Source: GCA-2746605 sp963710615 (GTDB lineage: Bacteria > Bacteroidota > Ignavibacteria > Ignavibacteriales > Melioribacteraceae). Taken from it: a DNA stretch of 64,000 bases. Location: NCBI GenBank assembly GCA_963710615.1, contig CAVQBF010000002.1, positions 1-64,000 of the forward strand, in the 5' to 3' direction. The position numbers and the translations under genes were made by a program. Within the stretch, counting starts at the first letter, position 1. Each line of letters starts with the position of its first letter. Of this stretch, positions 41,344 to 52,134 are shown one piece after another. The notes under the pieces are model-generated. The model did no database searches, was not told the origin of the DNA, and worked only from the letters and a program-made list of their open reading frames with translations.

Positions 41344-43511
41344 TTATTTTGCAGTCATTCTAATATCATTTTTATTAGCAATTACTTGATTAAGTGCATT
41401 TTTGATTTGTTCAATATCAGTTTTATATGCCGAGTTCAATTTTACAAGTTCTTGGTTCTTTTCTTCAAGCTCTTTAATTCTGGATTCTAGATTCTGTATA
41501 CTGGAAACTTGCTCTTTACTCCTATGTTCAAGCGCTTGAATTGCAATTAAGTTTATTCCATCAAAATCGGCTGAAGCAATTGTTGTGTCATTTCCAATTG
41601 TTCCAATGCCGTCATTTCCAAAGGCAGCATAAAAATCTTGTGCCATTGGTCCATAATGTCTGAACTTAGATGGATCTTGAGTTTTATAATTCCAAGAAGT
41701 AAGGTTGAATTTAGAAATTTTATTTAATACTTTTTCACCATCAACTTTTTGGAAATTTTCTTTCTTTGTCGAATCAGAAATAATACTCCAGGAATTATCA
41801 CCAGTTATTCATCAGAGCTCCTACTAGATAAATCAGATATTAGTAAAAAATCTATAACCACCATCAAATCTTGCAGAAAATCTATTATGGAGTGGTTAGC
41901 ATTATTCATTGATGTAACTGAATTGTCACCAATGAAGATTGTCCCGGTTGCTGCTGCTCGCACTTTAACATATCGACCAATAGCAGTTGAATAATCTCCA
42001 GCTGCTTCTGCGTTTGATCCAATAGCTGTGGAATGAAGACCTGATGCAATTGTGCTTGATCCCATTGCTGTAGCTCTTTGACCACTTGCTTCTGTTTGAT
42101 ATCCAGTTGCAAAAGAATAAGTTCCTGAAGCAGTTGTTCTAAAATTTAATGCAGCAGAATAACTACCAATATTTACATCATCCCATTGATTTTGGGACCA
42201 GCTTACCAGCTCTAAAAGCAGATTTACCTTGATACCACATCATTCTTGAACCTGAACCTTCAACTGGAATTCCACCAGTTGTTAGCACCATCAAATACAA
42301 CTCCATTAACTGCATCAACATGAAACGAAGCTGTAGGATGCGGAAGGTCCAAAACCCACATTTCCATTTTTAAGAACAGTAACTGCATTTGATCTGTTGT
42401 TGTTATCCGTTCCATTTCCAATTTCAAATAAAACATCATTTTCATTCCACTCAGAGAAAATATCAAGCGGATCACCCACATTATATCTTCCTATTGCAGT
42501 CCCTGCATATGACATTGCTCTAATCCCTAGACCAAAAGCAGAAGAGTGAAAACCCCAAGCTAGATTTTCTTCTCCGACAGCAATACTGGTTAATCCATGA
42601 GCTTCTGTATTATTCCCCACTGCTATTGAGTTATTTAAAACAGCTTTTGATCCACTGCCAACTGAAAGGGAAGTTGTAATATGTGCTCTTCCATTAACTT
42701 TTACTGAATCATTTGCAAAATCACCCCAAATTAGTGGAGTAGTAGAATTTGAATTTTCTATATATAGTTTATTATCAGTTGTTTCTGTGTATCCGGCTTG
42801 ATACCCTAGAAAAACATTTCCATCACCCAATGCATTATAACCGGAAAAACTTCCAATACTTGTGTTATTTTGGCCTGAGATATTATTAGATAGGGCACCA
42901 CTTCCAATCGCCATATTGGCACTACCATCTTCACTGTCATACAAAGCGCTATGTCCGAATGCTACATTATCATTTCCTGTAGTGTTCTTCCAGAGCGAAT
43001 AAGTTCCTATTGCCGTATTAGATAAACCTGAATTAGATGTTAATGAGTAATAACCCATTGCTGTGTTATTCGATCCTCCAAAAAGAGCACTTCTACCAAG
43101 TGAAGTATTGTAGTTACTTGTGCCAGTAATACCTTGGCCAGCGCCTTCTCCAATATATATGCTATTGGAACCATCATATATTGCATCCTCCAGATCATCT
43201 ATCCATAAGGCCGTTCCACTTCCACTCAAATTTGAAGTCCCAAAATATAAATCCGTCCCATTTCTATATAATTTAAAATCTGTGTTAGATGGAACACCAC
43301 TCGGAAATTGAATTGCTCCGGTTGTTCCCTCATCTGTAATTCTTAATAATTGGTTTGTACCATCTGTAAAAATTACATCACCCTCAACAACTTGAGGTGC
43401 TTCTACTCCATTTGGTGAGTTTTTAATGGGTAGTTCTTCTTCCTTTTCTTGAGCTAAAATAAATGATGATAATATTATTAAAAGTGTAAAATATTGAAAT
43501 AGTTTTTTCAT
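41344..43511 (-). CDS. Fibre protein E: YadA-like heads with a second type of S74 domain (frameshifted)
   Basis: Start at 43511 with AAGGAG upstream and signal LFQYFTLLIILSSFILAQ. The family N-terminal block is close to that of fibre D (ELPIKNSPNGVEAPQVVEGD, RITDEGTTGAIQFPSG). The shaft has NTAMGYYSLTSNSGLS-type 17-residue units, then YadA-head units (NSIAVGNNTEAHGLTS, and after shifts near 42360 and 42200 RATAMGSSTIASGLHSTAIG). The C-terminus, again after a shift near 41815, reads NSWSIISDSTKKENFQKVDG, LNKISKFNLTSWNYKTQDP, FRHYGPMAQDFYAAFG and DFDGINLIAIQAL: the S74 subclass with a WNYK / GPMAQDFY signature, different from fibres A and D. A coiled coil ends the protein. Operator 58 bp upstream. 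Confidence 0.8.
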
Positions 43512-43536
43512 ATTAAGTCTCCTTGTCTGATTTTGA

Positions 43537-43588
43537 ATTGTAAAATAAGGCAAGAAGTATGTCAAATCAACTAGCACATGTGGTAGTT
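43537..43588 (-). promoter_or_regulatory. Palindromic operator (site 6) and sigma70-like promoter of fibre E
   Basis: AACTAgC-ACATGT-GGTAGTT (43569-43588), then 3 bp, TTGACA (-35, 43560-43565), 17 bp and TACAAT (-10, 43537-43542): the best promoter in the window. Confidence 0.85.
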
Positions 43589-43599
43589 GTTAAAAATGC

Positions 43600-43874
43600 G
43601 TGAAAAGTGAAAGGGCAAAAGTGAAACGTTGAGATGAAAAAAGTGAAAAAACAAAAATCAAACTGCAAAAAGCAAATAAATTACAAATCACAAATATAAA
43701 AGTGAAAAAAATGGAGACAAAAAATGAGGAAATTTAGGGGGGAGAAAAGGAGAAAATATAAATATCAAAATATAAAAAGCAAATAAATTACAATTCCCAA
43801 ATACAAAATGTTGAAACGTAAAAACGCAGAGACGTGGAAAAAGAAAACGTTAAAAAAGAGGAAGAAATATCAAA
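43600..43874. repeat. Purine-rich degenerate repeat tract
   Basis: Units such as GTGAAAGGGCAAAAGTGAAACG and repeated AATAAATTACAA blocks lie between operator site 6 and the terminator of the delta-60 gene. No gene is supported. Confidence 0.7.
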
Positions 43875-43920
43875 AGAAAAACCCACGTAAAGGATAATAA
43901 AATAAGATTTTACGTGGGTT
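43875..43920 (-). terminator. Intrinsic terminator of the delta-60 propeller gene
   Basis: AACCCACGTAAA and its complement pair around an AT-rich loop, then TTTTTCTTTTG on the minus strand. Confidence 0.85.
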
Positions 43921-43942
43921 GATAGAGAAAATTTATATACTG

Positions 43943-45588
43943 TTAGTTTGTTGTCAATGGAACAGGAGCTGCACTCATAACAGATAAATGGTTTCTATGT
44001 TTTACAGCTACAAAATAATTACCGGCTGGTTGTGTAAAAGAAACCGGGGAGTTTCCATCCAAATTCACTATGCTTCCATCCTGTAACAAATATGCTGATT
44101 GAGACTCCAGAATTGTTGAAGAGTTGTTCTCATCTCTTAATTGAACTAAAACCCAATCCACAATTTCATTCCCAGATATAGTTGGGATGGGATTCACTGT
44201 TTCCGGATCTTCTGTATATGGAGAATCAAAGGGAATATTAATTGCTGAAATCATATTTGTAGTATTATATGGACCTTCAAGATTAACTTTTACAGACAAT
44301 TGTATTTGTGTTATTTCCTGCGAACTATTTAATCTGGCAATTCCAATGTCCATGTTGTTATTATTATAAACTGATCCCCCAATTAATATTTTACCAGTTG
44401 ACTGAAATGCAACACATTGGCATCATTAGGTGGGAAAAGGGAATTGAATGAAAAAGATTTCTCACCATCTGTATCAAAGGATGTATCAAGCTTCCATCAG
44501 TAATTATATCGTGCAACTGCAAATGCGTAGTTAAAAGTATTATCTATAATACTTCCCGCTAATAATATTTTCCCGTCATTTTGAATCACAATGTCTTTTG
44601 CATAAGCGCTAAAATTGTCTACTGTATTCATTACTTTCCTGAGGTCCCGAAATGAATTATCTATTGCTCCATTTACCTCAAATCTTATCAAAGCAAATTT
44701 AGTGCTGCTTCCTCCACTTTGTCCACCAACAATTATTTTATCATCATCTTGAATTGCTGCACAAGTAAAAAGATCATAAGTAGTGCTAAAAAAATCAAAA
44801 ACATATCCATTTGTTCCGAAAGTAGTGTCTACCGATCCATCCGAATTTAATCGCATCAGAACAACTTTACTCCCAGAAATATCAGTACTACCAATTACAA
44901 TTATCTTTCCACTTGTCTGCAATAGGATTTCAATTCCGTAATCAAGTGTTGGATTACCTTCCACTTCGTCGATATTAATTAAAAGCTGACCATTATTTCC
45001 AAATGTATTATCTGGGGAACCATCGTTATTAAATCTCATGAGCAAAATATCGGAGTTCCATGGCGAATAATTTTCTGTTGTACCAGAAATAATAATTTTT
45101 CCGTCCTCTTGTAGTTTAATTCCTCCTGCAGATTGAGCATCATTTCCAATATTTGTAAGAACTATACCGTTATTCCCAAAAGTACTATCTAAATCTCCAT
45201 TATTTTTAAGTTTTACTAAAAACAATTCATTTGGGAAAGCATTTGTTAAACTGCCGAAAATTATAATTTTTCCATCTGATTGGATTACACTTTTATTTGG
45301 ATATGGACTACCTGCAAGACTAACTAATTTTATTCCTCCAGTCCCAAAAGTGAGATCAAAATTTCCATTTAAATCATATCGCAAGACCGCAAGATCATTT
45401 CCAGAAGTACCGACAGCAATTATTTTATCATCATTTTGAACTAAAATATCATTACATGAATCCCATTCGCCATTTATGTCTGTGACTAATTGTCCGTCTA
45501 AATCAAAAGTAGTATCAAAAGATCCGTCTTGACTATAAATAAAATTTGCAAGAATAAATAGTACGGTAAAAATTAGAAATAGTCTCAT
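43943..45588 (-). CDS. Secreted delta-60-repeat beta-propeller with HRNHL module (frameshifted)
   Basis: Start set at MRLFLIFTVLFILANFIYSQ, after GAGG in the leader; an ATG six bases earlier and one fifteen bases earlier are alternatives. The body is about six delta-60 (DUF5122) repeats of roughly 55 residues: FDTTFDLDGQLVTDINGEWD, DDKIIAVGTSGNDLAVLRYD, LDSTFGNNGIVLTNIG, DGKIIISGTTEN, VDTTFGTNGYVFDFF. After shifts near 44500 and 44420 the C-terminus carries VKVNLEGPYNTTNMISAI, EIVDWVLVQLRDEN, YLLQDGSIVNLDG and VAVKHRNHLSVMSA. The fold is a propeller; the ligand is unknown. It shares its promoter-leader block with the fibre genes although the protein is unrelated to them. Confidence 0.8.
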
Positions 45589-45616
45589 TATCATTAGCCT
45601 CATTGTCTGATTTAGA

Positions 45617-45668
45617 ATTGCAAAATAAAGCTGGAGTTAGGACAAATCAACTAGCAGATGTGGTAGTT
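45617..45668 (-). promoter_or_regulatory. Palindromic operator (site 7) and promoter of the delta-60 gene
   Basis: AACTAgC-AGATGT-GGTAGTT (45649-45668), 3 bp, TTGTCC (45640-45645), 17 bp, TGCAAT (45617-45622). Start 61 bp from the palindrome. Confidence 0.8.
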
Positions 45669-45720
45669 TTTGGTAAGAAAGACGAGAAACGTAAAACGAA
45701 AAAAAACGTAAAATTATAAT

Positions 45721-45755
45721 TAAACCCCGCATTCAATTTCTCAAATACTGGGGTA
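45721..45755 (-). terminator. Intrinsic terminator of FG-GAP protein 1
   Basis: ACCCC and GGGGT arms around an AT-rich loop then TTTAATTATAATTTT on the minus strand. The block is nearly identical to that at 52078. Confidence 0.7.
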
Positions 45756-45779
45756 TCAGACAGGAATGGTTAGTAAATT

Positions 45780-48700
45780 TTAATTCGCAGTTAATGATAC
45801 CGGATTTGCGCTCATTATTGGTAAATGGTTTCTATGTTTTACCACTATATAGTAGTCATCTGCTGGAAGAGTAAAACTTAGAGGGGAGACTGCCATCTAA
45901 TATCTCTAATCGTTTTATCTTTCAATAAAATAGCTGATTTGCTTCCTAAGACTTTAGTGTTATCATTTTTATCCCGTCAATTCAACTAAAATCCAGTCAA
46001 CTGCAGTTGGGGGAATAGATGCTGCAGTTCTAGGGTCTTCTAAATAAGGTGAATCCAAAGGAATATTACTGTTCAGTGAAGTAAACATATTATTATTTGA
46101 TTGATTGTAGGGACCTTCTAATAATACTTTAATTTGAGCTATTATATTTAAGGGAATAAATACTCTAGCTCTGAATGCATATGAATTTAATGGGAATTGA
46201 GCTTTGAAGTATTTCCAAGGTCCAAAACGCTGATAAGGATTATTAACTAAGCTAAATTCTCTTCTTGCTCTCCACTGGTAAGCAGAAGAATACTCGTTAT
46301 GTAATCCACTTATATCTTCAAGAATAGGTTTGCCATTTGGATTTTTATTCAAGTCAACAAAACTAGTTGCCCCATCGGAACCTAAACTATTTATTATAGT
46401 TTGGCCCGAACTAAAAGGTTCTCCATTTTTTCTGAATTCATAGACCATTCTTCCATCAGCTCTACCAAAAGGACTTTTTGTTCGTAACCCAATTTGTACC
46501 TCACCAGTAGAAGCAGTCAAATTTCCAGAGGCTAAAATATTTCCATTTGTTGGATTATTTTGCCTGAGTCTTGAATCGGTATAGTTACCTTTGCTTCCAT
46601 AATATATATAGGCAGCACCTTCTCTAGTATTGACCATTTGTGAAATTTGGAGCCCCAACAATTATATCACTGAAGCCATCACCGTTTACGTCACCAGCTG
46701 TTGATACGCAGTAACCAAAATCAGAATTATCGGAATTACTTTCTGCTGACCAATTTACCGAAGTAGATAACCCATTGTAAGAGCCATGATAAACAAAGAC
46801 AGTTCCCTCATAAGTTTGATCAATATCATTTCCATATGCTCCAACTATAACATCACTGTAACCGTCACCATTCACATCACCTGCTGTAGAAACACTATGT
46901 GCAAAATGAGAATCAAAACTAGTAAACTCACTTCCAAATACTTGCCAATCCGCATCGGCGCTTAATCCATTTGTTGACCCATAATAGCTTTGAGCATACC
47001 CACCGCTAAAATCATTTAGTACTCCCAGAATAATATCATCAAACCCATCACCATTAACATCCCCAGCAGTAGTAGCATCTAATTTCACACTTTCCCTTCC
47101 GTTACGATTTTCAATGGCCGATGACCAAAATGGACTTATATCTAAACCAATTGGAGATCCTCTATAAATAGCAATCTCATATTCAAAAGAAGTTATAACC
47201 TTTTTATATGATAAAATAATATCACTATAACCATCACCATTTATATCTCCAGCTGTTGAGGCACTAAAAATTGTTGTTAAATCTTCAATTTTTGATTCCC
47301 AATTTTCATTATCTGATAGACCTGATGAAGATCCCAAATAAAGGTAAACTTTCCCTCTATTTCTATTATTTGTTCCATCATTATATAAACTATCTCTATC
47401 AATTCTAACAAGAATATCACTATATCCATCTCCGTTAATATCATCTGCAGTAGAAACTCCAATATCGGTGATTCTATATGAAATATCATTATAATGTTTA
47501 GACCAATTTTCTGTCAGTGATAATCCATTTGAACTACCATAATAAACCGAAGCATATGCAGATTCATTATTGGTTGGATCTAAGGTCCCAATAATAATAT
47601 CGCTATATCCATCACCATTAACATCCCCGGCAGTTTGTATGCTATGTCCAAAATATTTAAAATTCTCGTTCCCTTCACCTATCCAATTATATGTTTGGGA
47701 TAAACCATTTGAAGAGCCATGATAGGCAAAGACCACACCTTCACCGGGTTCTCCATTGTCATAGTAAGGTGCTCCAATAATTACATCACTATATCCATCT
47801 CCGTTAACATCACCAGCTGTTGATACACTCCACCCATATTTTGCTTCAAGATTATTGCTCTCAGTTATCCAATTACTACTCTCAGATAAACCATCCGGTG
47901 AGCCGTTATAAATAAATACTCTACCTTTGTTATCATAATATGGTGCACTAACAATTACGTCGCTAAATCCATCTCCATTAATATCTCCTGCTGTTGAAAC
48001 ACATTTCCCATATTCTGAGTTTGGCAGAAAGAATGGCCATCCATTATCAGACCAATCATGCGTTTCTGGTAATCCGGTTGAGGATCCAAAATAAACATAG
48101 CTGTCTTGAAATACATTATCACCTACAATAACGTCACTATATCCATCACCATTTATATCTCCTGCTGTTGATACACTAATCCCAAAATCAGAACCATTCC
48201 TTGTCCCCAATATATTATCATTTGCAGTAATCGATAAACCAAGTTCACTTCCATAATGAATAAATGCCCCTCCAATTACATTGATCCCAATTTGATAGCC
48301 CTTAGCCCCAATTATTACATCACTATAACCATCTCCATTTACGTCACCGGCAGTTGCAACGCTGCATCCAAAATATTGATAATCGCTATTCCCTTCTATT
48401 GTTAAATAAGATGACGAAGATAAGCCTTCAATTGAACCATAAAAAACAAATGCAGCGCCTTCACTGAGTTGACCGTTTGCATAACCAGAGGCTCCAACAA
48501 TAATATCACTAAATCCATCTCCATTTACATCGCCTGCAGTTGAAACACTCTCACCAAAATTTGAATTTGGCCAAGTACTTGAAAATATCCAATTAGTGAT
48601 TTCAGATAATCCGGTGCTTGAACCATGGTATACAAATACAGCCCCATTATTAGAAGAATAACCACTTGACCCTACGACAATATCACTAAAACCATCCCCA

Positions 48701-49890
48701 TTTATATCACCAGCAGTTGATATACTTGAACCAAAATTACCAGAGGGCTGCAGACCATATTTAAACCAATCTGATGTTAGCGAAGGCCCATCTTGAGATC
48801 CCAAATAAAGATATACCCCTCCATTTTCATTTGCCCCATAGTTTGGGGCTCCAACAATAATATCACTATAACCATCTCCGTTAACATCGCCTGCAGTTGA
48901 TACGGAGGCCCCAAAGTTAGCAGAAGCTTGATTACTTTCGCCAGACCAATCTTCAGAAAATGAGATCCCAGAAGTTGATCCAAAATATAAGAATGCAGCT
49001 CCTTCATCTATTTGTCCATTATCGTAATATGGAGCTCCAATAATTATGTCTCCATAGCCGTCACCGTTTACATCTCCAGCAGTTGTACTCCTAAAACCAA
49101 ATCCACTATCTTCTTGGCTTTTCGAAACAACATTACTTGACGTACTTGAAAGGGGATCTATAACTATTGGATAAACAGCATCGTTATCATTTACAACAAT
49201 TTGGATATATTTAATTTCTTCATTTACTTTGTTTTTCGTTTCATTAAACCATCCACGTAATTCTTTACCATTAGCATCCCAAATATTTAAGCTGTTATAT
49301 CTCATATATTCTTTTGCATCTTCACTTTTTATAGCTAATGCATCAGCACCAATCAATAATCTTTCTTTTGTTTTTACTTCTAAAGAAAGAGTTAATAAAC
49401 CTTTTTCGTTTTTCGGTTTGTTATATATAGTAAAATCTTGTCTCATTCCTTTTTCATTGTTTATATAATCCACCTTCAAATTTTCATCTTTTACATAAGC
49501 TATATTATCCTTTACAACTATTTCATTCCCAAGATATTTATTTTCTATTATTCCATTCCGTCCATAACCCAAGACAGTAAATTCAGCTTTCCAATCATCT
49601 GTAATTTTAATCCTTTCTTTTTCAGCTAGAGGATTGTTTTTATCAATTTTATAAGTTTCAGTAATTCTTGGAGAAACAATAAATCCATTACTTTTATAGA
49701 TAAATCTCAAATTATTTTTTCTGTTAGGGGATTGATAAGAATTCATTTCCTCTGAATAAGTAATGTGATATTCTTGCTCTTTTATTTTCTCTAGAGCTTT
49801 GCTATACCAATCTTGGTTTATTGAATCACCTCTGGAAAATGATAAATCAGTTGATGCTTCAAGCAAAATTAAAATTAATAACCATTTCAT
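45780..49890 (-). CDS. Secreted FG-GAP-repeat protein 1 with HRNHL module (frameshifted)
   Basis: The start is placed at MKWLLILILLEASTDLSFS by comparison with FG-GAP protein 2; an in-frame ATG at 49917 is an alternative. Residues about 25-270 form the DUF7948-like N-terminal domain (INQDWYSKALEKIKEQEYHI, WKAEFTVLGYGRNGIIENK, VVNDNDAVYPIVIDPLSST). Fourteen FG-GAP repeats follow (AGDVNGDGYSDVIIGAP pattern, each with a Ca-binding DxNxDG loop), making two or so seven-bladed integrin-alpha-like propellers. After a shift near 46640 come RTKSPFGRADGRMVYEFRK and, after shifts near 45975 and 45900, IKVLLEGPYNQSNN, VDWILVELTG and VVKHRNHLPIMSAN. Adhesion is inferred. It follows fibre F by 17-43 bp without its own operator, so the two are an operon. 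Confidence 0.85.
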
Positions 49891-49933
49891 TGCGTAAACT
49901 ATTTTATATTGATACATAGTGTTGTCTTAATAA

Positions 49934-51943
49934 TTAAAATACTTTGTAACCAGAGAAATTAGATGAGTATTCATTTTCACCTCCTGAAATAACGCCATTT
50001 GAACCAGGAGATGCAATTTGAAGATATGCATCAACCCAAAGAGTAATTATATCATTAGCTGATAAAAAAACATTTATTGAAAAAGATACAGAATTTTCAT
50101 AGTTCTTTATAACAGGTGTCTTATAAGAAGACCCCGTAAATGTTGAACCATTTTTTTTGATTTTAATTTCAGTATCAAAATCTGAATTGACATAGATCCA
50201 TGTAATATTTATATCAAAATGATAGAATCCTTCAGTGGGCGCTGTAAATTCACCAGTACTTTCATTAAAAACACTTCCCTCATCCATATCAACAATAAAA
50301 CCATTTATTTGACTGGCATTGGAAGAAAGTAAATTTTCATTAAAATTGGATCCCAAATGAGCGAAAAATCCAATCTTTGGGATCGTTGTATTCTGCCATG
50401 TTGTATTGCCATTTGCATCTGAAGTTAAAGTGTAACCTTCAGTTGCTCCTTCAGTTAACATTAACCGCGGCATTACTACTTTATTTGTAACTTCAAGTTT
50501 ACCATTAATGTTTACTTGCTTTGTTGAAAAATCTCCTCCAATTAAAGGAGTATTGGAACTATCATTATTGATATACAGCTTATTATTATTAGTTTCATAA
50601 AAACCAGCTTTGTAGCCAATAAAAACGTTACCAGATTTTGAGTCTGCGTTTACTCCACGGCCAGCTTGATACCCAATTATTGTATTCCGAGAGCCTGTAA
50701 TATTTTTCATATTGGTTGCATTACCAATTGTGACATTATACATGCCGCTTACATTATTCAAAGAACTATTATTTCCAATTCCAATATTACTATTAGAAAA
50801 GTTTTCAGAATTTCCTGCATTCTTGCCAAGAAAAAGACTGGTTGAGTTAGTTTTTGAATCAGCTAAATCGTCAATGGCTTGCGGAATGGTTTTGTTATTT
50901 AAGAAAGTTATGTGCCCATTAACATTAAGATTCCCGTCAACTTTAATATTGCCATCAACATTATGATTGCCTGTAATACCTAGGTTGCCATTTAATTGGA
51001 TACTATCAGAAGCAAAGTCACCATAGATCAAAGGAGTAGATGAGTTAGAATTTTCAATATATAATTTATTACTTCCAACTTCGCTAAAACCTGCTTGATA
51101 CCCTAAAAAAACATTACCACTCTTTGTATGATCGGAGGTCCCTTTACCCGCTTCGAATCCAATTATTGTGTTGTTGTTTCCATCTTTATTGAAATAATTT
51201 GAATATGCTCCAATACCAATATTACTATTCCCCAGAAAATTTTTATACATAGCCTGATACCCAAATGCCGAATTCTGAGACCCTTGCAGATTTGAATACA
51301 TCGATTCCGATCCGTTCACTGAATTTTTATTTCCTCCAGAATTATAATACATTGCATTTGTACCTAGAACAGTATTATCTGAACCAGAATTATTTGTAAA
51401 TAGAGTTTGGTATCCAATTGAAACATTTCTATGACCAATTGAATTTATAAATAATGCACTATTGCCAACTGCGACATTATAACTACCCACAACATTTAAT
51501 CTTAAAGACCTGGCTCCAACACTTGTGTTGTAATTATTTATTCCATCAGAATTTCCACCATCATCAACTATACCTGATTCTTCACCAATAAAAAGGCTTT
51601 CTCCATCAAATTTTGCATCTTGAAGATCATTAAGCTGACTTGATCCACTACCTAATCCGAGTTCAGTATCTTCAAAATAAAGCCTACCATTATTGTTATA
51701 TAGTTTGTTAATTTTTACAGCTGGGATTCCGTTTGATAATTCTATTGCTCCAAAATCACCCTCGTCTGTAATTCTTATGAGTGCATTTGATCCATCTGAA
51801 AAAGTAACATTTCCTTCAACTGCTTGAGTGGCTTCAGTTCCATTTACTGAGGTTTTAATTGGCTTTTTTTCTTCATTTTGTTGTGCAATAATAAAAGATG
51901 ATGAAAACAATAAAACTAATAATATGTGAACCGTATTTTTCAT
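49934..51943 (-). CDS. Fibre protein F: repeat shaft with C1q/TNF-like cap (intact)
   Basis: Signal peptide MKNTVHILLVLLFSSSFIIA. The family N-terminal block follows (KKPIKTSVNGTEATQAVEGN, RITDEGDFGAIELSNG, KINKLYNNNGRLYFED). The shaft carries 17-residue units (YNVAVGNSALFINSIG, RNVSIGYQTLFTNNSG, QNSAFGYQAMYKNFLG) and a run of IKVDGNLNVNGH-type strands. The last 145 residues (KIGFFAHLGSNFNEN, VFNESTGEFTAPTEGFYHF, IKIKKNGSTF, LSANDIITLWVDAYLQ, NFSGYKVF) align along their length with the cap of fibre B and match a C1q/TNF-like jelly roll. Like fibre B it has no S74 domain. Operator 57 bp upstream; it shares a transcript with FG-GAP protein 1. Confidence 0.85.
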   Translation of the reverse strand: MKNTVHILLVLLFSSSFIIAQQNEEKKPIKTSVNGTEATQAVEGNVTFSDGSNALIRITDEGDFGAIELSNGIPAVKINKLYNNNGRLYFEDTELGLGSGSSQLNDLQDAKFDGESLFIGEESGIVDDGGNSDGINNYNTSVGARSLRLNVVGSYNVAVGNSALFINSIGHRNVSIGYQTLFTNNSGSDNTVLGTNAMYYNSGGNKNSVNGSESMYSNLQGSQNSAFGYQAMYKNFLGNSNIGIGAYSNYFNKDGNNNTIIGFEAGKGTSDHTKSGNVFLGYQAGFSEVGSNKLYIENSNSSTPLIYGDFASDSIQLNGNLGITGNHNVDGNIKVDGNLNVNGHITFLNNKTIPQAIDDLADSKTNSTSLFLGKNAGNSENFSNSNIGIGNNSSLNNVSGMYNVTIGNATNMKNITGSRNTIIGYQAGRGVNADSKSGNVFIGYKAGFYETNNNKLYINNDSSNTPLIGGDFSTKQVNINGKLEVTNKVVMPRLMLTEGATEGYTLTSDANGNTTWQNTTIPKIGFFAHLGSNFNENLLSSNASQINGFIVDMDEGSVFNESTGEFTAPTEGFYHFDINITWIYVNSDFDTEIKIKKNGSTFTGSSYKTPVIKNYENSVSFSINVFLSANDIITLWVDAYLQIASPGSNGVISGGENEYSSNFSGYKVF

Positions 51944-51967
51944 ACTAAAATGCCTGTCTGATTTTGA

Positions 51968-52019
51968 ATTTTAAAATAGAGTAAGAAGTAGGTCAAATCA
52001 ACTAGCAGATGTGGTAGTT
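51968..52019 (-). promoter_or_regulatory. Palindromic operator (site 8) and promoter of fibre F / FG-GAP 1
   Basis: AACTAgC-AGATGT-GGTAGTT (52000-52019), 3 bp, TTGACC (51991-51996), 17 bp, TAAAAT (51968-51973). Confidence 0.85.
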
Positions 52020-52077
52020 TTGGGGGAGTGAAGGAAAACGAAAAAAAACCAAGATACATGATATATTTAAAAATATT

Positions 52078-52112
52078 AAACCCCGCATTTAATTTCTCAA
52101 ACACGGGGTATC
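52078..52112 (-). terminator. Intrinsic terminator of FG-GAP protein 2
   Basis: ACCCCG and CGGGGT arms around an AT-rich loop, then TTTAATATTTTT on the minus strand. Confidence 0.75.
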
Positions 52113-52134
52113 AGACAGGAATGGTGAGTAAATT

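Noticed and set aside
38911..43511. Classical YadA-type trimeric autotransporters
   Set aside because: The head-like repeats fit, but no C-terminal YadA membrane barrel is present; the ends are S74 domains.
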